A DNA stretch of 64,000 nt, from the NCBI GenBank assembly GCA_910587285.1, contig CAJULM010000005.1, positions 1 to 64,000 on the forward strand, read 5' to 3'. This stretch comes from an uncultured Oscillospiraceae bacterium (lineage in GTDB: Bacteria > Bacillota > Clostridia > Oscillospirales > Oscillospiraceae). The position numbers and the translations under genes are program-made. Positions 1-7,708 of this stretch are shown one piece after another (positions within the stretch are counted from its first letter, which is position 1; the number at the start of each line of letters is the position of its first letter). The notes below the pieces were generated by a model that worked only from the letters and a program-made list of their open reading frames with translations, was not told the DNA's origin and ran no database searches.

Positions 1-867
1 CTGGGCACCCTGCCGGGGCTTGACGAGGCGGCGGCTCTTGAGGAGGTACTTCAGGTCAACCAGAGCGTAAAGGACACCCTGTCCAGCGTCATGGAGCAGC
101 AGATGGCACTGTCCGCCAAGCTGAGCGCGGCCTTAAAGGCCCCCACTGCTCCCGGCCCGGCCGGGCCCACCGGACCCACCGGACCCACAGGCCCCGCCGA
201 AGGGGCTACCGGACCCACCGGGCCCACCGGGCCCACCGGGCCGGACGGCGCGGAAGGGGCGGCGGGAGCTGCCGGACCCGCTGGGGCCGCCGGGGTTACC
301 GGGGCCACAGGCCCCACCGGAGCGGCGGGAGCCGCCGGGGCCACCGGGGCCACAGGCCCCACCGGACCCACCGGAGCCGCCGGACCCAACCCCACGGCCG
401 CCGCGGGCTTTGCCGCCAACACCCAGGGCACCTCCATCCTGGTGCCGCTGGGGGGCACCCCGATTCCCCTGCCCGACGACCAGCTGCTGTCCCCGGGCAT
501 CATTGCCAATGCCGGGAACACCACATTTACCGTAGCTGCGGCGGGCACCTATCAGATCTCCTACCATGTGAACATCACCCTGGCCCTGCTGATGGGCACC
601 CGGCTGGTGATCAACGGGGTGAACAATGTCCCGTCCACCGTCGCCCCGGTGGCGGCGGCCACCAGCTTTGAGAACAAGATCAAGGTTGTCCTGCCCGCCA
701 ACTCCACCATCACCCTCCAGATGTATCCCATCGCCCTGGCGGGGACGGCGATCCTGGTGGGGAGCGGCGCGGGGGCGTCGCTGACCATTATCCGGCTGGA
801 GGAGACCAGCACTGCAGCCGGCTCCGGTCCAGAACATGAGATTGAACCGCCCAGCGAGGAAGAATAA
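1..867 (+). CDS. Collagen-like spore-surface (BclA-type) protein, 5' end outside window
   Basis: The frame is open from base 1, so the gene starts upstream of the window; the ATG at 91 is internal. Visible order: a helical segment ([20 protein letters not shown]), a Gly-X-Y collagen-like tract rich in GPTGPTG and GAAGATG triplets, then a globular C-terminal domain of about 140 residues ending in an acidic tail. The C-terminal part ([16 protein letters not shown], then [16 protein letters not shown], then SLTIIRLEE) resembles the TNF-like trimerising domain of BclA exosporium glycoproteins. Such proteins form hair-like filaments on spores, and Thr in the triplets is the usual O-glycan site. 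The glycosyltransferase that follows is the likely modifier (inference). Family confident; spore location inferred. Confidence 0.85.
   Translation: MGTLPGLDEAAALEEVLQVNQSVKDTLSSVMEQQMALSAKLSAALKAPTAPGPAGPTGPTGPTGPAEGATGPTGPTGPTGPDGAEGAAGAAGPAGAAGVTGATGPTGAAGAAGATGATGPTGPTGAAGPNPTAAAGFAANTQGTSILVPLGGTPIPLPDDQLLSPGIIANAGNTTFTVAAAGTYQISYHVNITLALLMGTRLVINGVNNVPSTVAPVAAATSFENKIKVVLPANSTITLQMYPIALAGTAILVGSGAGASLTIIRLEETSTAAGSGPEHEIEPPSEEE
154..387 (+). repeat. Collagen-like Gly-X-Y coding repeat
   Basis: About 78 codons of Gly-X-Y triplets, mostly GPT, GAT and GAA, encoded by near-identical ggacccacc / ggggccaca units. The low-complexity DNA leaves long antisense frames open and is prone to copy-number change. 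Confidence 0.9.
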
Positions 868-962
868 ATCCGGTTCGTGGTGGCCGCTGAAAGGTGTCCT
901 CAACAGCCCATTCAACGATATTCTGACCGAAGGAGCGGCGCGGCCGCTGCTTTGACACACCA

Positions 963-994
963 TGGCCTCCCGCCGGCAAACCGGCGGGAGGCCA
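963..994 (+). promoter_or_regulatory. Perfect 14-bp stem-loop in leader of glycosyltransferase gene
   Basis: Bases 963-976 pair with 981-994 around a CAAA loop. No T-run follows on either strand, so it is not a textbook terminator. It sits between the collagen-like gene and the glycosyltransferase SD and may cap the first transcript or set the ratio of the two products. Confidence 0.6.
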
Positions 995-1023
995 AACACC
1001 GTAAAGCAAAGGAGGCTTTGTCT

Positions 1024-2091
1024 ATGGTAAGCGTCAGCCTGTGCATGATTGTCAAAAACGAGGAGGACGTGCTGGAGCGGTGCTTGAACAGCGTGTCCGA
1101 TCTGGTGGATGAGATCGTCATCGTGGACACCGGCTCCATCGACCGCACAAAGGAAATCGCCGCTCGGTTTACCGACCTAATCTTCGACTTCCCCTGGCGG
1201 GATGACTTCGCCGCTGCCCGAAATGAGTCCTTCGCCCACGCCTCCATGGACTACTGTATGTGGCTGGACGCGGACGATGTTCTCTTGGAGGCGGATCAGG
1301 CTGCGTTTCTGGCACTGAAGGAAACCCTGGGCCCGGCCATTTCGGTGGTTATGGCCCCCTACCACACCGGTTTCGATGAGAGCGGGCGGTGCACCTTCTC
1401 CTACTACCGGGAGCGGCTCATTAAAAACCATGCCGGGATGGACTGGACCGGGGCCGTCCACGAGGTGATTTCCCCAGTGGGACAGGTTTTTTACGCGGAC
1501 TTCGCCGTCACGCACCGCAAAACCCGCCCCAGCGACCCGGACCGCAACCTGAGGATCTATCAGGCCCAGTTGAACGCGGGGGAAGTACTGGACCCTCGGC
1601 AGCAATTCTACTATGGCCGGGAGCTTTACTACCACCGCCGATGGGAGGAGGCTCTGGAAGTTTTTGAGGAGTTTCTGGCAGAGGGCCGGGGCTGGATCGA
1701 AAACAACATCGACGCCTGCTGCCACTGCGCATACTGCCGGGAGCGGCTAAACCAGCCCGACGCGGCGCTGGCGGCGCTACTTCGTACCTTTTTCTACGAC
1801 CGTCCCCGGGCGGAGGTATGCTGTGAGCTGGGCCGGTGGTTTTTCCAACGGGAGCGGCACGGCCAGGCGGCCTACTGGTACGCCCTGGCTCTGACCTGTC
1901 CTCGGGATGACCGCCGAGGCGGTTTTGTCTCTCCGGACTGCTACGGTTATCTGCCCTGTATCCAGCTGTGCGTCTGCTACAGCCGCCTGGGCGACCAAAA
2001 ACGGGCGGAGGAGTTCAACGAGCTGGCCGCGGCCTATAAGCCGGACGACCCGGCAGTGGCCCACAACCGGGCCTATTTTCAGACGCTATAG
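1024..2091 (+). CDS. Family-2 glycosyltransferase with C-terminal TPR-like region
   Basis: 355 residues. The start is the ATG after AAAGGAGG (about 7-nt spacing); the longer upstream frame lacks an SD. The N-terminus is a GT-A fold: VSLCMIVKNEEDVLERCL, then VDTGSIDRT, then the metal-binding LDADD at residues 81-85. From about residue 200 helical repeats with Tyr/Trp/Ala spacing (FYYGRELYYHRRWEEALEVF) resemble TPRs. This layout matches SunS-like and clostridial spore-coat glycosyltransferases that sit beside bclA genes. Its place directly after a Thr-rich collagen-like gene suggests that it glycosylates that product in the mother cell. The sugar donor cannot be told from sequence. Confidence 0.85.
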   Translation: MVSVSLCMIVKNEEDVLERCLNSVSDLVDEIVIVDTGSIDRTKEIAARFTDLIFDFPWRDDFAAARNESFAHASMDYCMWLDADDVLLEADQAAFLALKETLGPAISVVMAPYHTGFDESGRCTFSYYRERLIKNHAGMDWTGAVHEVISPVGQVFYADFAVTHRKTRPSDPDRNLRIYQAQLNAGEVLDPRQQFYYGRELYYHRRWEEALEVFEEFLAEGRGWIENNIDACCHCAYCRERLNQPDAALAALLRTFFYDRPRAEVCCELGRWFFQRERHGQAAYWYALALTCPRDDRRGGFVSPDCYGYLPCIQLCVCYSRLGDQKRAEEFNELAAAYKPDDPAVAHNRAYFQTL

Positions 2092-2173
2092 CCTGTTTTA
2101 AGATCATAAAGCACTGCTAAATTGGACTCAAGTTTTATTTGCCAAAAATATTCTCCAACGGATAGAGCAAAGA

Positions 2174-2207
2174 AAATCCTCCGATTTCCACAGAAATCAG
2201 AGGATTT
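2174..2207. terminator. Bidirectional terminator between convergent genes
   Basis: Arms 2174-2188 and 2193-2207 form a 15-bp stem with one mismatch, with T/A runs on both sides (ttctttt on +, ttttcttt on -). It lies between the glycosyltransferase gene and the TRAP operon. The core is shared with the hairpin at 28931-28970. Confidence 0.8.
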
Positions 2208-2214
2208 CTTTTCT

Positions 2215-2457
2215 CAATAGCCGGATTCGAACCTACGACCTTTGGGTGATAAGCTGCTGTCTGCGGTGCTGGTGGGAGCTTTTCAGCACCTTTGGGTTGT
2301 ATTTTTCTGGGGCGCAGCCGCTCCAATTCCACTGCTTCCGCCCGTTCCTTTTCCCACTTGGGGCTCAAAATTTGGAACGGCTCACGAGGCTTCCGCTGTC
2401 AAAAGGAAAATACTGCGCAGCCTCGTTTTACAGCTGCCCATTCGCAGTTGAGCTTTC
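2215..2457 (-). pseudogene. tRNA T-arm-like scar plus degraded coding remnant
   Basis: On the minus strand 2249-2220 reads like the variable loop and T-arm of a tRNA (AAAGGTCGTAGGTTCGAATCC), but the 3' stem half does not pair and no acceptor stem or CCA follows. Upstream of it (2457-2250, minus strand) a frame broken by a stop reads like the end of a charged protein (PFQILSPKWEKERAEAVELE). This looks like a scar of an element that once integrated in a tRNA gene. No functional gene is claimed. Confidence 0.4.
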
Positions 2458-3762
2458 TTACACAAAGACCAGCGAAATTGCGGGCACGTAGGTCAGGATC
2501 AGCAACAGCACAATGGCCACCAGCAAAAATGGGAACACCCACTTGAACATATCCTCCATTTTGATCTTAGCCACAGCGGCACCCACAAACAGATTGCAGC
2601 CGTAGGGCGGTGTGCACAAGCCGAAAGCCAGGTTCACCGCCATGATCACGGCAAAATGGATGGGACTCACGCCCAGCTGCACAATGGTGGGCAGCAGCAT
2701 CGGCGCCATAATGGTAATGGCAGGCACCGTGTCCAGGAAGCAACCGATCACCAGTAGAATCAGGTTAATCACCAGCAGCACCACCATAGGATTGCTGGAC
2801 ACGTTGGTGAGGAAGGTGGTGATGGCCTGCGGCACCTGCTCAAAGGTCATAAAGGTGGAGAACACGGTGGAGTAGCCCAGCAGGAAGGAGGTTGCGCCGT
2901 TGAGTACTGCTGCGCCCACCAGGGTCTCATACAGTGACTTCCAATTCATATCCTTGTATACGAATACGGAGACAATCACCGAGTACACCACGGATACAGC
3001 GGCAGCCTCAGTGGGAGTGAAGAAACCGGAATAAATGCCGCCCAGAATGATGACTGGAGCCAGCAGCGCCCAGAACCCATCCTTGGTGGCCTTGCCGACC
3101 CGCTTCAGACGGGTCCACAGAATCTGCTTCAGCGGCAGCTTTTCCGTCTTCACGGGCACATCGGTCTTTGTGCGCCTACAGATAATCACATTGACCACCA
3201 GAAAGGTAACGCCGATGAGAATACCGGGTAAGATGCCCGCCTTGAACAGATCGGGCACTGAGGTCTTAGTGGTGGCGCCGTACAGCACAAAGGACAGCGA
3301 CGGCGGTATAATGGGGCCTACCGTGCCGCCAAAGCACACCAAGGTTGCGGCATAGGCGGGGTCGTACCCCTTATCCTTCATCTCCGGAATCATCATGCCG
3401 CCAATCGCGGCGGTGGTGGCCATGCCAGAGCCGGACAGCGCGCCAAAGAACATACACGCCACCATGGCCACGCAGCCCACCGCGCCGGTGAGGAAGTCCA
3501 CCAGCGCCGAGGCAAAGGCCACAATCCTTTTCGCGATGCCGCCTGTGGAGATCACCGAGCCGGCCAGCATGAAAAAAGGGATCGCCATTACCGTAAAGGA
3601 GAAAATGCCGGAGTAGCAGTACTGGGCGTTTACCACCATATTCAAATCAGAGCAGTAGAACATGGCGATCATGGTGGCCCCGCCGATGGCAAAGCCCACG
3701 GGCACGCCCACCATCAGCATGATGATCAGAACAACCAGCAGCACAATGAGGGCGGTATTCAT
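2458..3762 (-). CDS. dctM: TRAP transporter large permease (DctM family)
   Basis: 434 residues from an ATG that overlaps the dctQ stop by 4 bp (ATGA); the longer upstream frame is antisense to dctQ. Very hydrophobic, with about 12 membrane segments. The N-terminus (MNTALIVLLVVLIIMLMVGVP) and the GTVGPIIPPS and GLCTPPYGCNLFV motifs are typical of DctM/SiaM. It is the ion-coupled transport subunit working with DctQ and the binding protein DctP. It is the last gene of the sigma-54-driven kdd-kce-dctPQM operon, so it should import the acid that Kdd and Kce degrade or a precursor of it. Confidence 0.95.
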   Translation of the reverse strand: MNTALIVLLVVLIIMLMVGVPVGFAIGGATMIAMFYCSDLNMVVNAQYCYSGIFSFTVMAIPFFMLAGSVISTGGIAKRIVAFASALVDFLTGAVGCVAMVACMFFGALSGSGMATTAAIGGMMIPEMKDKGYDPAYAATLVCFGGTVGPIIPPSLSFVLYGATTKTSVPDLFKAGILPGILIGVTFLVVNVIICRRTKTDVPVKTEKLPLKQILWTRLKRVGKATKDGFWALLAPVIILGGIYSGFFTPTEAAAVSVVYSVIVSVFVYKDMNWKSLYETLVGAAVLNGATSFLLGYSTVFSTFMTFEQVPQAITTFLTNVSSNPMVVLLVINLILLVIGCFLDTVPAITIMAPMLLPTIVQLGVSPIHFAVIMAVNLAFGLCTPPYGCNLFVGAAVAKIKMEDMFKWVFPFLLVAIVLLLILTYVPAISLVFV

Positions 3763-4271
3763 TCCTCCCTGCCCCCTTCCTTCTCCTCCGGCTTGCCGTT
3801 TTTCAGGCACACCGCCGAGTTCACAATGCTGCCCACACAGCGCAGCATCATCAGCCCGCAGCCCAGCACAACCGCCAAATAGCCCCAAGAGGTGCTGATT
3901 TTAATCCCGGCATAAGGAGATGTCCACTGGCTGACCACCAGGGAGACGCCATAATAGAAAGTGACAGCGCAGATGCCAATCACAATGACGTCGGAAATCA
4001 CGTTGAACAGCTGGGCTACCCGGTAGGGCAGGCGGTCCACCAGCATGGTAATTTTGATATGCTCACCCTTGCGCTGGGCGATGCTGATGCCCAACCAGGA
4101 TATCCAAACAAAGAGGAACTTGCCCAACTCCTCCGACCAGTACAACGAGTTATTCGCCTTGCGCATAATGACCTGGATGAAGATAATGAGCACCATGGCG
4201 GAGAACAAAACCACCAGGATGATTTCCTCTATTCGGTTTAGAACGTCAATGATACGGTTCAACATTTTCAT
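3759..4271 (-). CDS. dctQ: TRAP transporter small permease (DctQ family)
   Basis: 170 residues with four predicted membrane segments, the family's usual size. It carries the DctQ hallmark around RKANNSLYWSEELGKFLFVWI (positively charged stretch, W-x-E-E, hydrophobic helix). DctQ forms the membrane complex with DctM. It is translationally coupled to dctM by a 4-bp overlap. A stable hairpin separates it from dctP. The start ATG has only a weak upstream SD (CCAGG). Confidence 0.93.
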   Translation of the reverse strand: MKMLNRIIDVLNRIEEIILVVLFSAMVLIIFIQVIMRKANNSLYWSEELGKFLFVWISWLGISIAQRKGEHIKITMLVDRLPYRVAQLFNVISDVIVIGICAVTFYYGVSLVVSQWTSPYAGIKISTSWGYLAVVLGCGLMMLRCVGSIVNSAVCLKNGKPEEKEGGREE

Positions 4272-4326
4272 AGAAACCTGGAGCGCGACTGCATCGCGCC
4301 CTTTTCCTCCTTTTCTCGCAGGTTGA

Positions 4327-4357
4327 GGCGACGGGCCGAGCCTTCCGGCCCGCCGCC
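4327..4357 (-). promoter_or_regulatory. Intercistronic stem-loop between dctP and dctQ
   Basis: Arms 4327-4337 and 4347-4357 make an 11-bp GC-rich stem with one mismatch and no T-run. It lies just downstream of the binding-protein gene, the usual place for an mRNA-stabilising or partial-termination hairpin that lets the binding protein be made in excess over the permeases. Confidence 0.6.
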
Positions 4358-4394
4358 TTGTGGGTTTATCTGACGGAGGCTTGACGGTTGATTA

Positions 4395-5477
4395 TTAGGG
4401 CACGGTGTCCAGCCAGCGATCCATCATCTCATCGCCGATGCGTTCGCGCCACATATCGTACAGAGGCTGCACGGATGCCTTGAAGGCGGCCACTTCCTCG
4501 TCGGTAAGCTCCTCCACGGTGGCGCCCTCATCTTTAAAGCGCTGGATGTAGTCCATCTCATTGGCGCGCTCCTCATCGCGCTGCTGCTTGCAGGCCAGGG
4601 TCACGGCCTCCTCCACCAAGGCGCGGTCCTCCGCGGACAGGGAGTTGATCCAGTCCAGGGAGCACACGATGGGGAAGGGAGAGCTGGCATGGTTGGTGAT
4701 GGTGATATAGGGCGCGATCTCATGGATGGAGAAGTCGTTGAAGACACCCAGGGAGTGATCCAACGCCTCCACAGTGCCGGTGGAGAGCGAGGTAATCACC
4801 TCACCCCAGGACATGGGGGTGGGGTTAGCGCCCATATCCTTCCACATCTCGATGTTCAGCTCATCCTGGGCAATCCGGATTTTCTGGCCGTTCAGGTCGG
4901 CGCTGCTGTGGTAGCAGCCAGTGCGGCTGATCACCTGACGCATCCCGTTATAGTACATACCAATGCAGTAATACCCAGATTCGGCCAAGGTCTCGTTGAA
5001 CAGTTCCAGTCCACCGTTCTCAAAGGTGCCCTTTTCCCAGTCCTCATAGGTTGGGTACAGGAAGGGCAGATCCACGCAGCTGGAGGCGGGGCCGGAGATC
5101 GAGCTGACCACAGAGGACAGGTCAAACTCCATGGTAAGGGTGCCCAGCTTTACACCGGCTACCATGTCGGGGGAGTCGCCCAGCTGCCCGTCGGGGTAGA
5201 CCTCCACCTTGAAGCGGCCGGGGGCCTTCTCCTCCAGATAGGTACCAATCCACTCGCTCCAGACGTGGGTGGACCGGGTGGAGGAATCCGTGTGGCCGAT
5301 CTTAATCACGATGGGATCGCCGGAGTTGCTGCTGCCCTGGTTTTCCGCGGGCTGACTGTTCTCAGCGGGAGGCTGGGAGTTGTTGTTCGCATTGTCGCTG
5401 GGGCGGCCGCAGGAGGCCAGCAGGGTGAGACACATCGCCGCGCTCAGCGCAAGAGCAATCCATTTTTTCATTTTCAT
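4395..5477 (-). CDS. dctP: TRAP transporter substrate-binding lipoprotein (DctP family)
   Basis: About 360 residues. AGAGGAG precedes two adjacent ATGs (5480 and 5477); the second has better spacing. The N-terminus is a lipoprotein signal with lipobox LASC, then a Ser/Asn/Pro linker. The mature part is a DctP/SiaP-type two-lobe binding protein (IKIGHTDSSTRSTHVWSEWI, then DLPFLYPTYEDW, then GMRQVISRTGCYHSSADLNG). Arg and Asn residues in the central lobe usually hold the substrate carboxylate. It captures an organic or amino acid outside the cell for DctQM. It is third in the kdd-kce-dctPQM operon. The ligand is not identifiable here; a beta-amino or diamino acid fits the enzymes. Confidence 0.93.
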   Translation of the reverse strand: MKMKKWIALALSAAMCLTLLASCGRPSDNANNNSQPPAENSQPAENQGSSNSGDPIVIKIGHTDSSTRSTHVWSEWIGTYLEEKAPGRFKVEVYPDGQLGDSPDMVAGVKLGTLTMEFDLSSVVSSISGPASSCVDLPFLYPTYEDWEKGTFENGGLELFNETLAESGYYCIGMYYNGMRQVISRTGCYHSSADLNGQKIRIAQDELNIEMWKDMGANPTPMSWGEVITSLSTGTVEALDHSLGVFNDFSIHEIAPYITITNHASSPFPIVCSLDWINSLSAEDRALVEEAVTLACKQQRDEERANEMDYIQRFKDEGATVEELTDEEVAAFKASVQPLYDMWRERIGDEMMDRWLDTVP

Positions 5478-5544
5478 CATGTTCTCCTCTCTTTCAATTA
5501 GCAGTTGTGTTTCTCTGTCCAAACGGCGCTGCCGTAAAACAGAC

Positions 5545-6366
5545 TCAAGGATTGAGGTTCAGGATAGCCCGCGCCTGCGCCGGACTGGCCACGGGGCGGC
5601 CCAACAGCGCCGCCATATCCGCCACCTTCTTCACCAGCTCGCCATTGCTTTTAGCCAGTACGCCTTTTCCCAGATAGAGATTGTCCTCAAAGCCCACCCG
5701 GACGTTTCCACCCATGGTAATGGCGGCGGCGGCTAAATCAAAGGCGGACTTTCCAATGCCGGTGGCCGTCCAGGTAGAGCCGGCCGGAATGGCCTTCACC
5801 ATCCAGTCCAGGTTGCCAGCGGTGGGCGGGGTGCAGCCGGGGACACCCAGCACAAAATTGAACTGCATGGGAGCGCCGGGAAGAAGCCCTTTCCCAGCCA
5901 TTTTCAACACAGTATCAATGTGTCCCATCTCAAAGCACTCATACTCCGGCTTGATGTGATTTTCCAGCATTCGTTTGCCGAAGGCCCGCATGGTGGGCAT
6001 ATCGTTGACAAAAATGTCGTCCCCGAAATTGCAGGTGCCGCAGTCCAGAGTGGCCATTTCCGGCATGAGCTCGGTGGGCTGAAGGCGTTCCTCCGGCGTC
6101 ATGCCGGTGGCGCCACCGGTGGACGGGATCAGGATGACGCCGGGACAGGCGGCCTTGACGGCGTCCATCACCACGCGGAAACGCTCCCGGTCTTGGGTGG
6201 GCGTTCCGTCGTCCCAGCGCACATGGATATGGATGACGGCGGCTCCGGCATCATAGGCTCCCCTGGCCTCCCGCACCATCTCCTCCAGCGTGTACGGCAC
6301 CGCCGGGTTTTGCTCTTTGGTAACCTCCGCCCCGCAAATCGCCGCAGTAATAATCAGTTTTTCCGT
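5545..6366 (-). CDS. kce: 3-keto-5-aminohexanoate cleavage enzyme (BKACE family) with apparent ACG start
   Basis: Kce condenses 3-oxo-5-aminohexanoate with acetyl-CoA to give 3-aminobutyryl-CoA and acetoacetate. The first standard start in frame, GTG at 6300, would remove 22 conserved residues (EKLIITAAICGAEVTKEQNP). These are encoded in frame upstream, with AGGGGAG and a 6-nt spacer ahead of ACG at 6366-6364. Counting ACG as codon 1 puts Glu at 14 and the metal ligands at His46 and His48, the numbering known for characterised Kce; RVGFEDN near the C-terminus supplies the further Glu. Length is then 273, normal for the family. Either ACG is the real weak start or an ATG-to-ACG change has lowered expression. 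The gene lies 32 bp after kdd. Confidence 0.88.
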   Translation of the reverse strand, partial: TEKLIITAAICGAEVTKEQNPAVPYTLEEMVREARGAYDAGAAVIHIHVRWDDGTPTQDRERFRVVMDAVKAACPGVILIPSTGGATGMTPEERLQPTELMPEMATLDCGTCNFGDDIFVNDMPTMRAFGKRMLENHIKPEYECFEMGHIDTVLKMAGKGLLPGAPMQFNFVLGVPGCTPPTAGNLDWMVKAIPAGSTWTATGIGKSAFDLAAAAITMGGNVRVGFEDNLYLGKGVLAKSNGELVKKVADMAALLGRPVASPAQARAILNLNP

Positions 6367-6398
6367 ACCAATCTCCCCTTTCTTCTCCTATTTGGTGG

Positions 6399-7433
6399 TT
6401 ACTTGCAGTAGCGCTGAATAAAATACTCCCTCAGCTTGTCCTCCCGGCGCACGATGTCAAAGGCAATCTCCGCATGGCCAGGATAATAGCCGTTGCCAAT
6501 GAGCATGGGTACGTGCTTGCCAACCCCTTCCGCTCCCAGGGAGGCCTTTACAAAGTCCGTGCTCATGCTGAAGAAGTAAATCATCCCCTCGTCCTTGGTC
6601 ACCAAAATTGTGGCCAGCTCGGTATCGGCCACGCTCACGGTGCTGACTGCGAAGTCGGCCAACCGGCCGCCCATAGCTTCCATGTAGCGCTGGTACGCCT
6701 CCAGGGGCTGCTGGCCGTTAGCCTGGATGACCACGTCTGCTATGCCCAGCCGCCGGACGGTTTCACACTGTTCGGCAGAGTATTCCATGCACACCACCGT
6801 TCCTGTGGGTGAAACGCGCTTTTTCGCCTCGGCCAAACACAGCAGACCTGCCTTGCCCGCGCCCATGACCACCACAGTATCCCCCACCTTGGCGTTGACG
6901 GACACCTGGGCGGGAGCTCCGGCCACATCCATCAGGGCCAGGCTGAGCTGGTCCCCCAGATCCTCCGGAAGCTTGGTATAGATGCCTGTCTCAAACAAAA
7001 CCGCATCCGCTCTACAGTAAACCTGCTCGGTGTCCACATCAATGCGTGTGATTTCATAAATCTTCAACGGAGTTAGGGACAGCGACACCAGCGTAGCGAT
7101 TTTGTCTCCCACCTTCACCTTGGCGGAGGCCGCCAGATCAGCGCCGATTTCCTTTACCCGGCCGATAAGGATGCCGCCGGACTTGCTCACCGGGTCCTGG
7201 AACTTGCCGCGGGCATTGACGATTTCCAAAATGGCCTGGGCAATTCTCTCTTGATCCCCGCCGCACTCCCGCTTAATGCGCCCGAAGGCGGTTGCGGTTG
7301 GCTGAAGGGCAATTACGTCAATGAGCATTTCGTTATCGAAAATGCGGGGATCGTTGCTGATTTTTTCCGCTGCCTGGGGCAGCAGCCCCTGGGGGAAAAT
7401 GGTGCGGTGGCTGCCGTATTTATCCGCTCTCAT
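6399..7433 (-). CDS. kdd: L-erythro-3,5-diaminohexanoate dehydrogenase
   Basis: 344 residues; the start is the ATG 7 nt after AGGAGG. Kdd oxidises 3,5-diaminohexanoate to 3-keto-5-aminohexanoate with NAD(P)+ in lysine fermentation. Family signatures: DKYGSHR at the N-terminus, VGDKIATLVSLSLTPLKI, LPEDL, DVAGAPAQV, the Rossmann loop VVVMGAGKAGLL, and EGMIYFFSMST followed by GNGYYPGHAE. It is first in the kdd-kce-dctPQM operon behind a strong sigma-54 promoter. The upstream regulator has a diverged copy of this enzyme as its N-terminal half. The early lysine steps (kamA, kamDE) are not in the window, so the true substrate may be imported by the TRAP system. Confidence 0.92.
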   Translation of the reverse strand: MRADKYGSHRTIFPQGLLPQAAEKISNDPRIFDNEMLIDVIALQPTATAFGRIKRECGGDQERIAQAILEIVNARGKFQDPVSKSGGILIGRVKEIGADLAASAKVKVGDKIATLVSLSLTPLKIYEITRIDVDTEQVYCRADAVLFETGIYTKLPEDLGDQLSLALMDVAGAPAQVSVNAKVGDTVVVMGAGKAGLLCLAEAKKRVSPTGTVVCMEYSAEQCETVRRLGIADVVIQANGQQPLEAYQRYMEAMGGRLADFAVSTVSVADTELATILVTKDEGMIYFFSMSTDFVKASLGAEGVGKHVPMLIGNGYYPGHAEIAFDIVRREDKLREYFIQRYCK

Positions 7434-7486
7434 AAAAAAGCCTCCTCGGTTCATTCGCACAGCTTAGAGCTCCTGCTGCTTTTATC

Positions 7487-7503
7487 TGCATATCCCGTGC
7501 CAA
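7487..7503 (-). promoter_or_regulatory. Sigma-54 promoter of kdd-kce-dctPQM
   Basis: Minus strand reads TTGGCACGGGATATGCA: the -24 GG and -12 GC are separated by exactly 10 nt, and TGGCACG is fully consensus. The predicted start is near 7476, about 43 nt before the kdd ATG. Confidence 0.9.
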
Positions 7504-7519
7504 ATTGATTCTGCCGAAA

Positions 7520-7576
7520 CAAAAAAACTGCACAGGGGGATGGGCTGAGCGCCCCTCTCCCTGTGCGGTTCCTTTT
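7520..7576. terminator. Terminator between the fusion regulator and kdd
   Basis: Arms 7530-7537 and 7559-7566 (GCACAGGG/CCCTGTGC) enclose a GC-rich loop. T-runs lie on both sides (seven T after the stem on the minus strand). It ends the regulator transcript and insulates the sigma-54 promoter. Confidence 0.85.
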
Positions 7577-7654
7577 TTAAGCCGGAGAATAGAAAAAAAT
7601 TTTTTTATCCGTGCCGTCTACGGTCCTTATTTAGCGGCCCATGCCCATAAATCC

Positions 7655-7699
7655 GATTCAAATTTGTATCGGAGGATTATTTTCGAATCGAGGTGATTC
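7655..7699. promoter_or_regulatory. Cluster of dyad sites, candidate upstream activator sequences
   Basis: Three overlapping dyads: GATTCAAATTTGTATC at 7655-7670, GATT-N7-AATC at 7675-7689, and GAATC-N5-GATTC at 7685-7699. The first two start 20 bp apart (two helical turns). They lie about 150-200 bp upstream of the sigma-54 promoter and directly after the regulator gene, the expected place for activator binding before DNA looping. Confidence 0.6.
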
Positions 7700-7708
7700 A
7701 TTTTTATA

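Noticed and set aside
154..387. Possible CRISPR or tandem DNA repeat array
   Set aside because: Units are 9-bp codon-level Gly-X-Y repeats in a coding frame, with no spacers.
133..999. Long Gly-rich frame opposite the collagen-like gene
   Set aside because: Its composition is the antisense of the Gly-X-Y repeats; no SD and no family resemblance.
2220..2249. Functional tRNA
   Set aside because: Only a T-arm-like stretch; no acceptor stem, D-arm or anticodon arm, and the T-stem does not pair fully.
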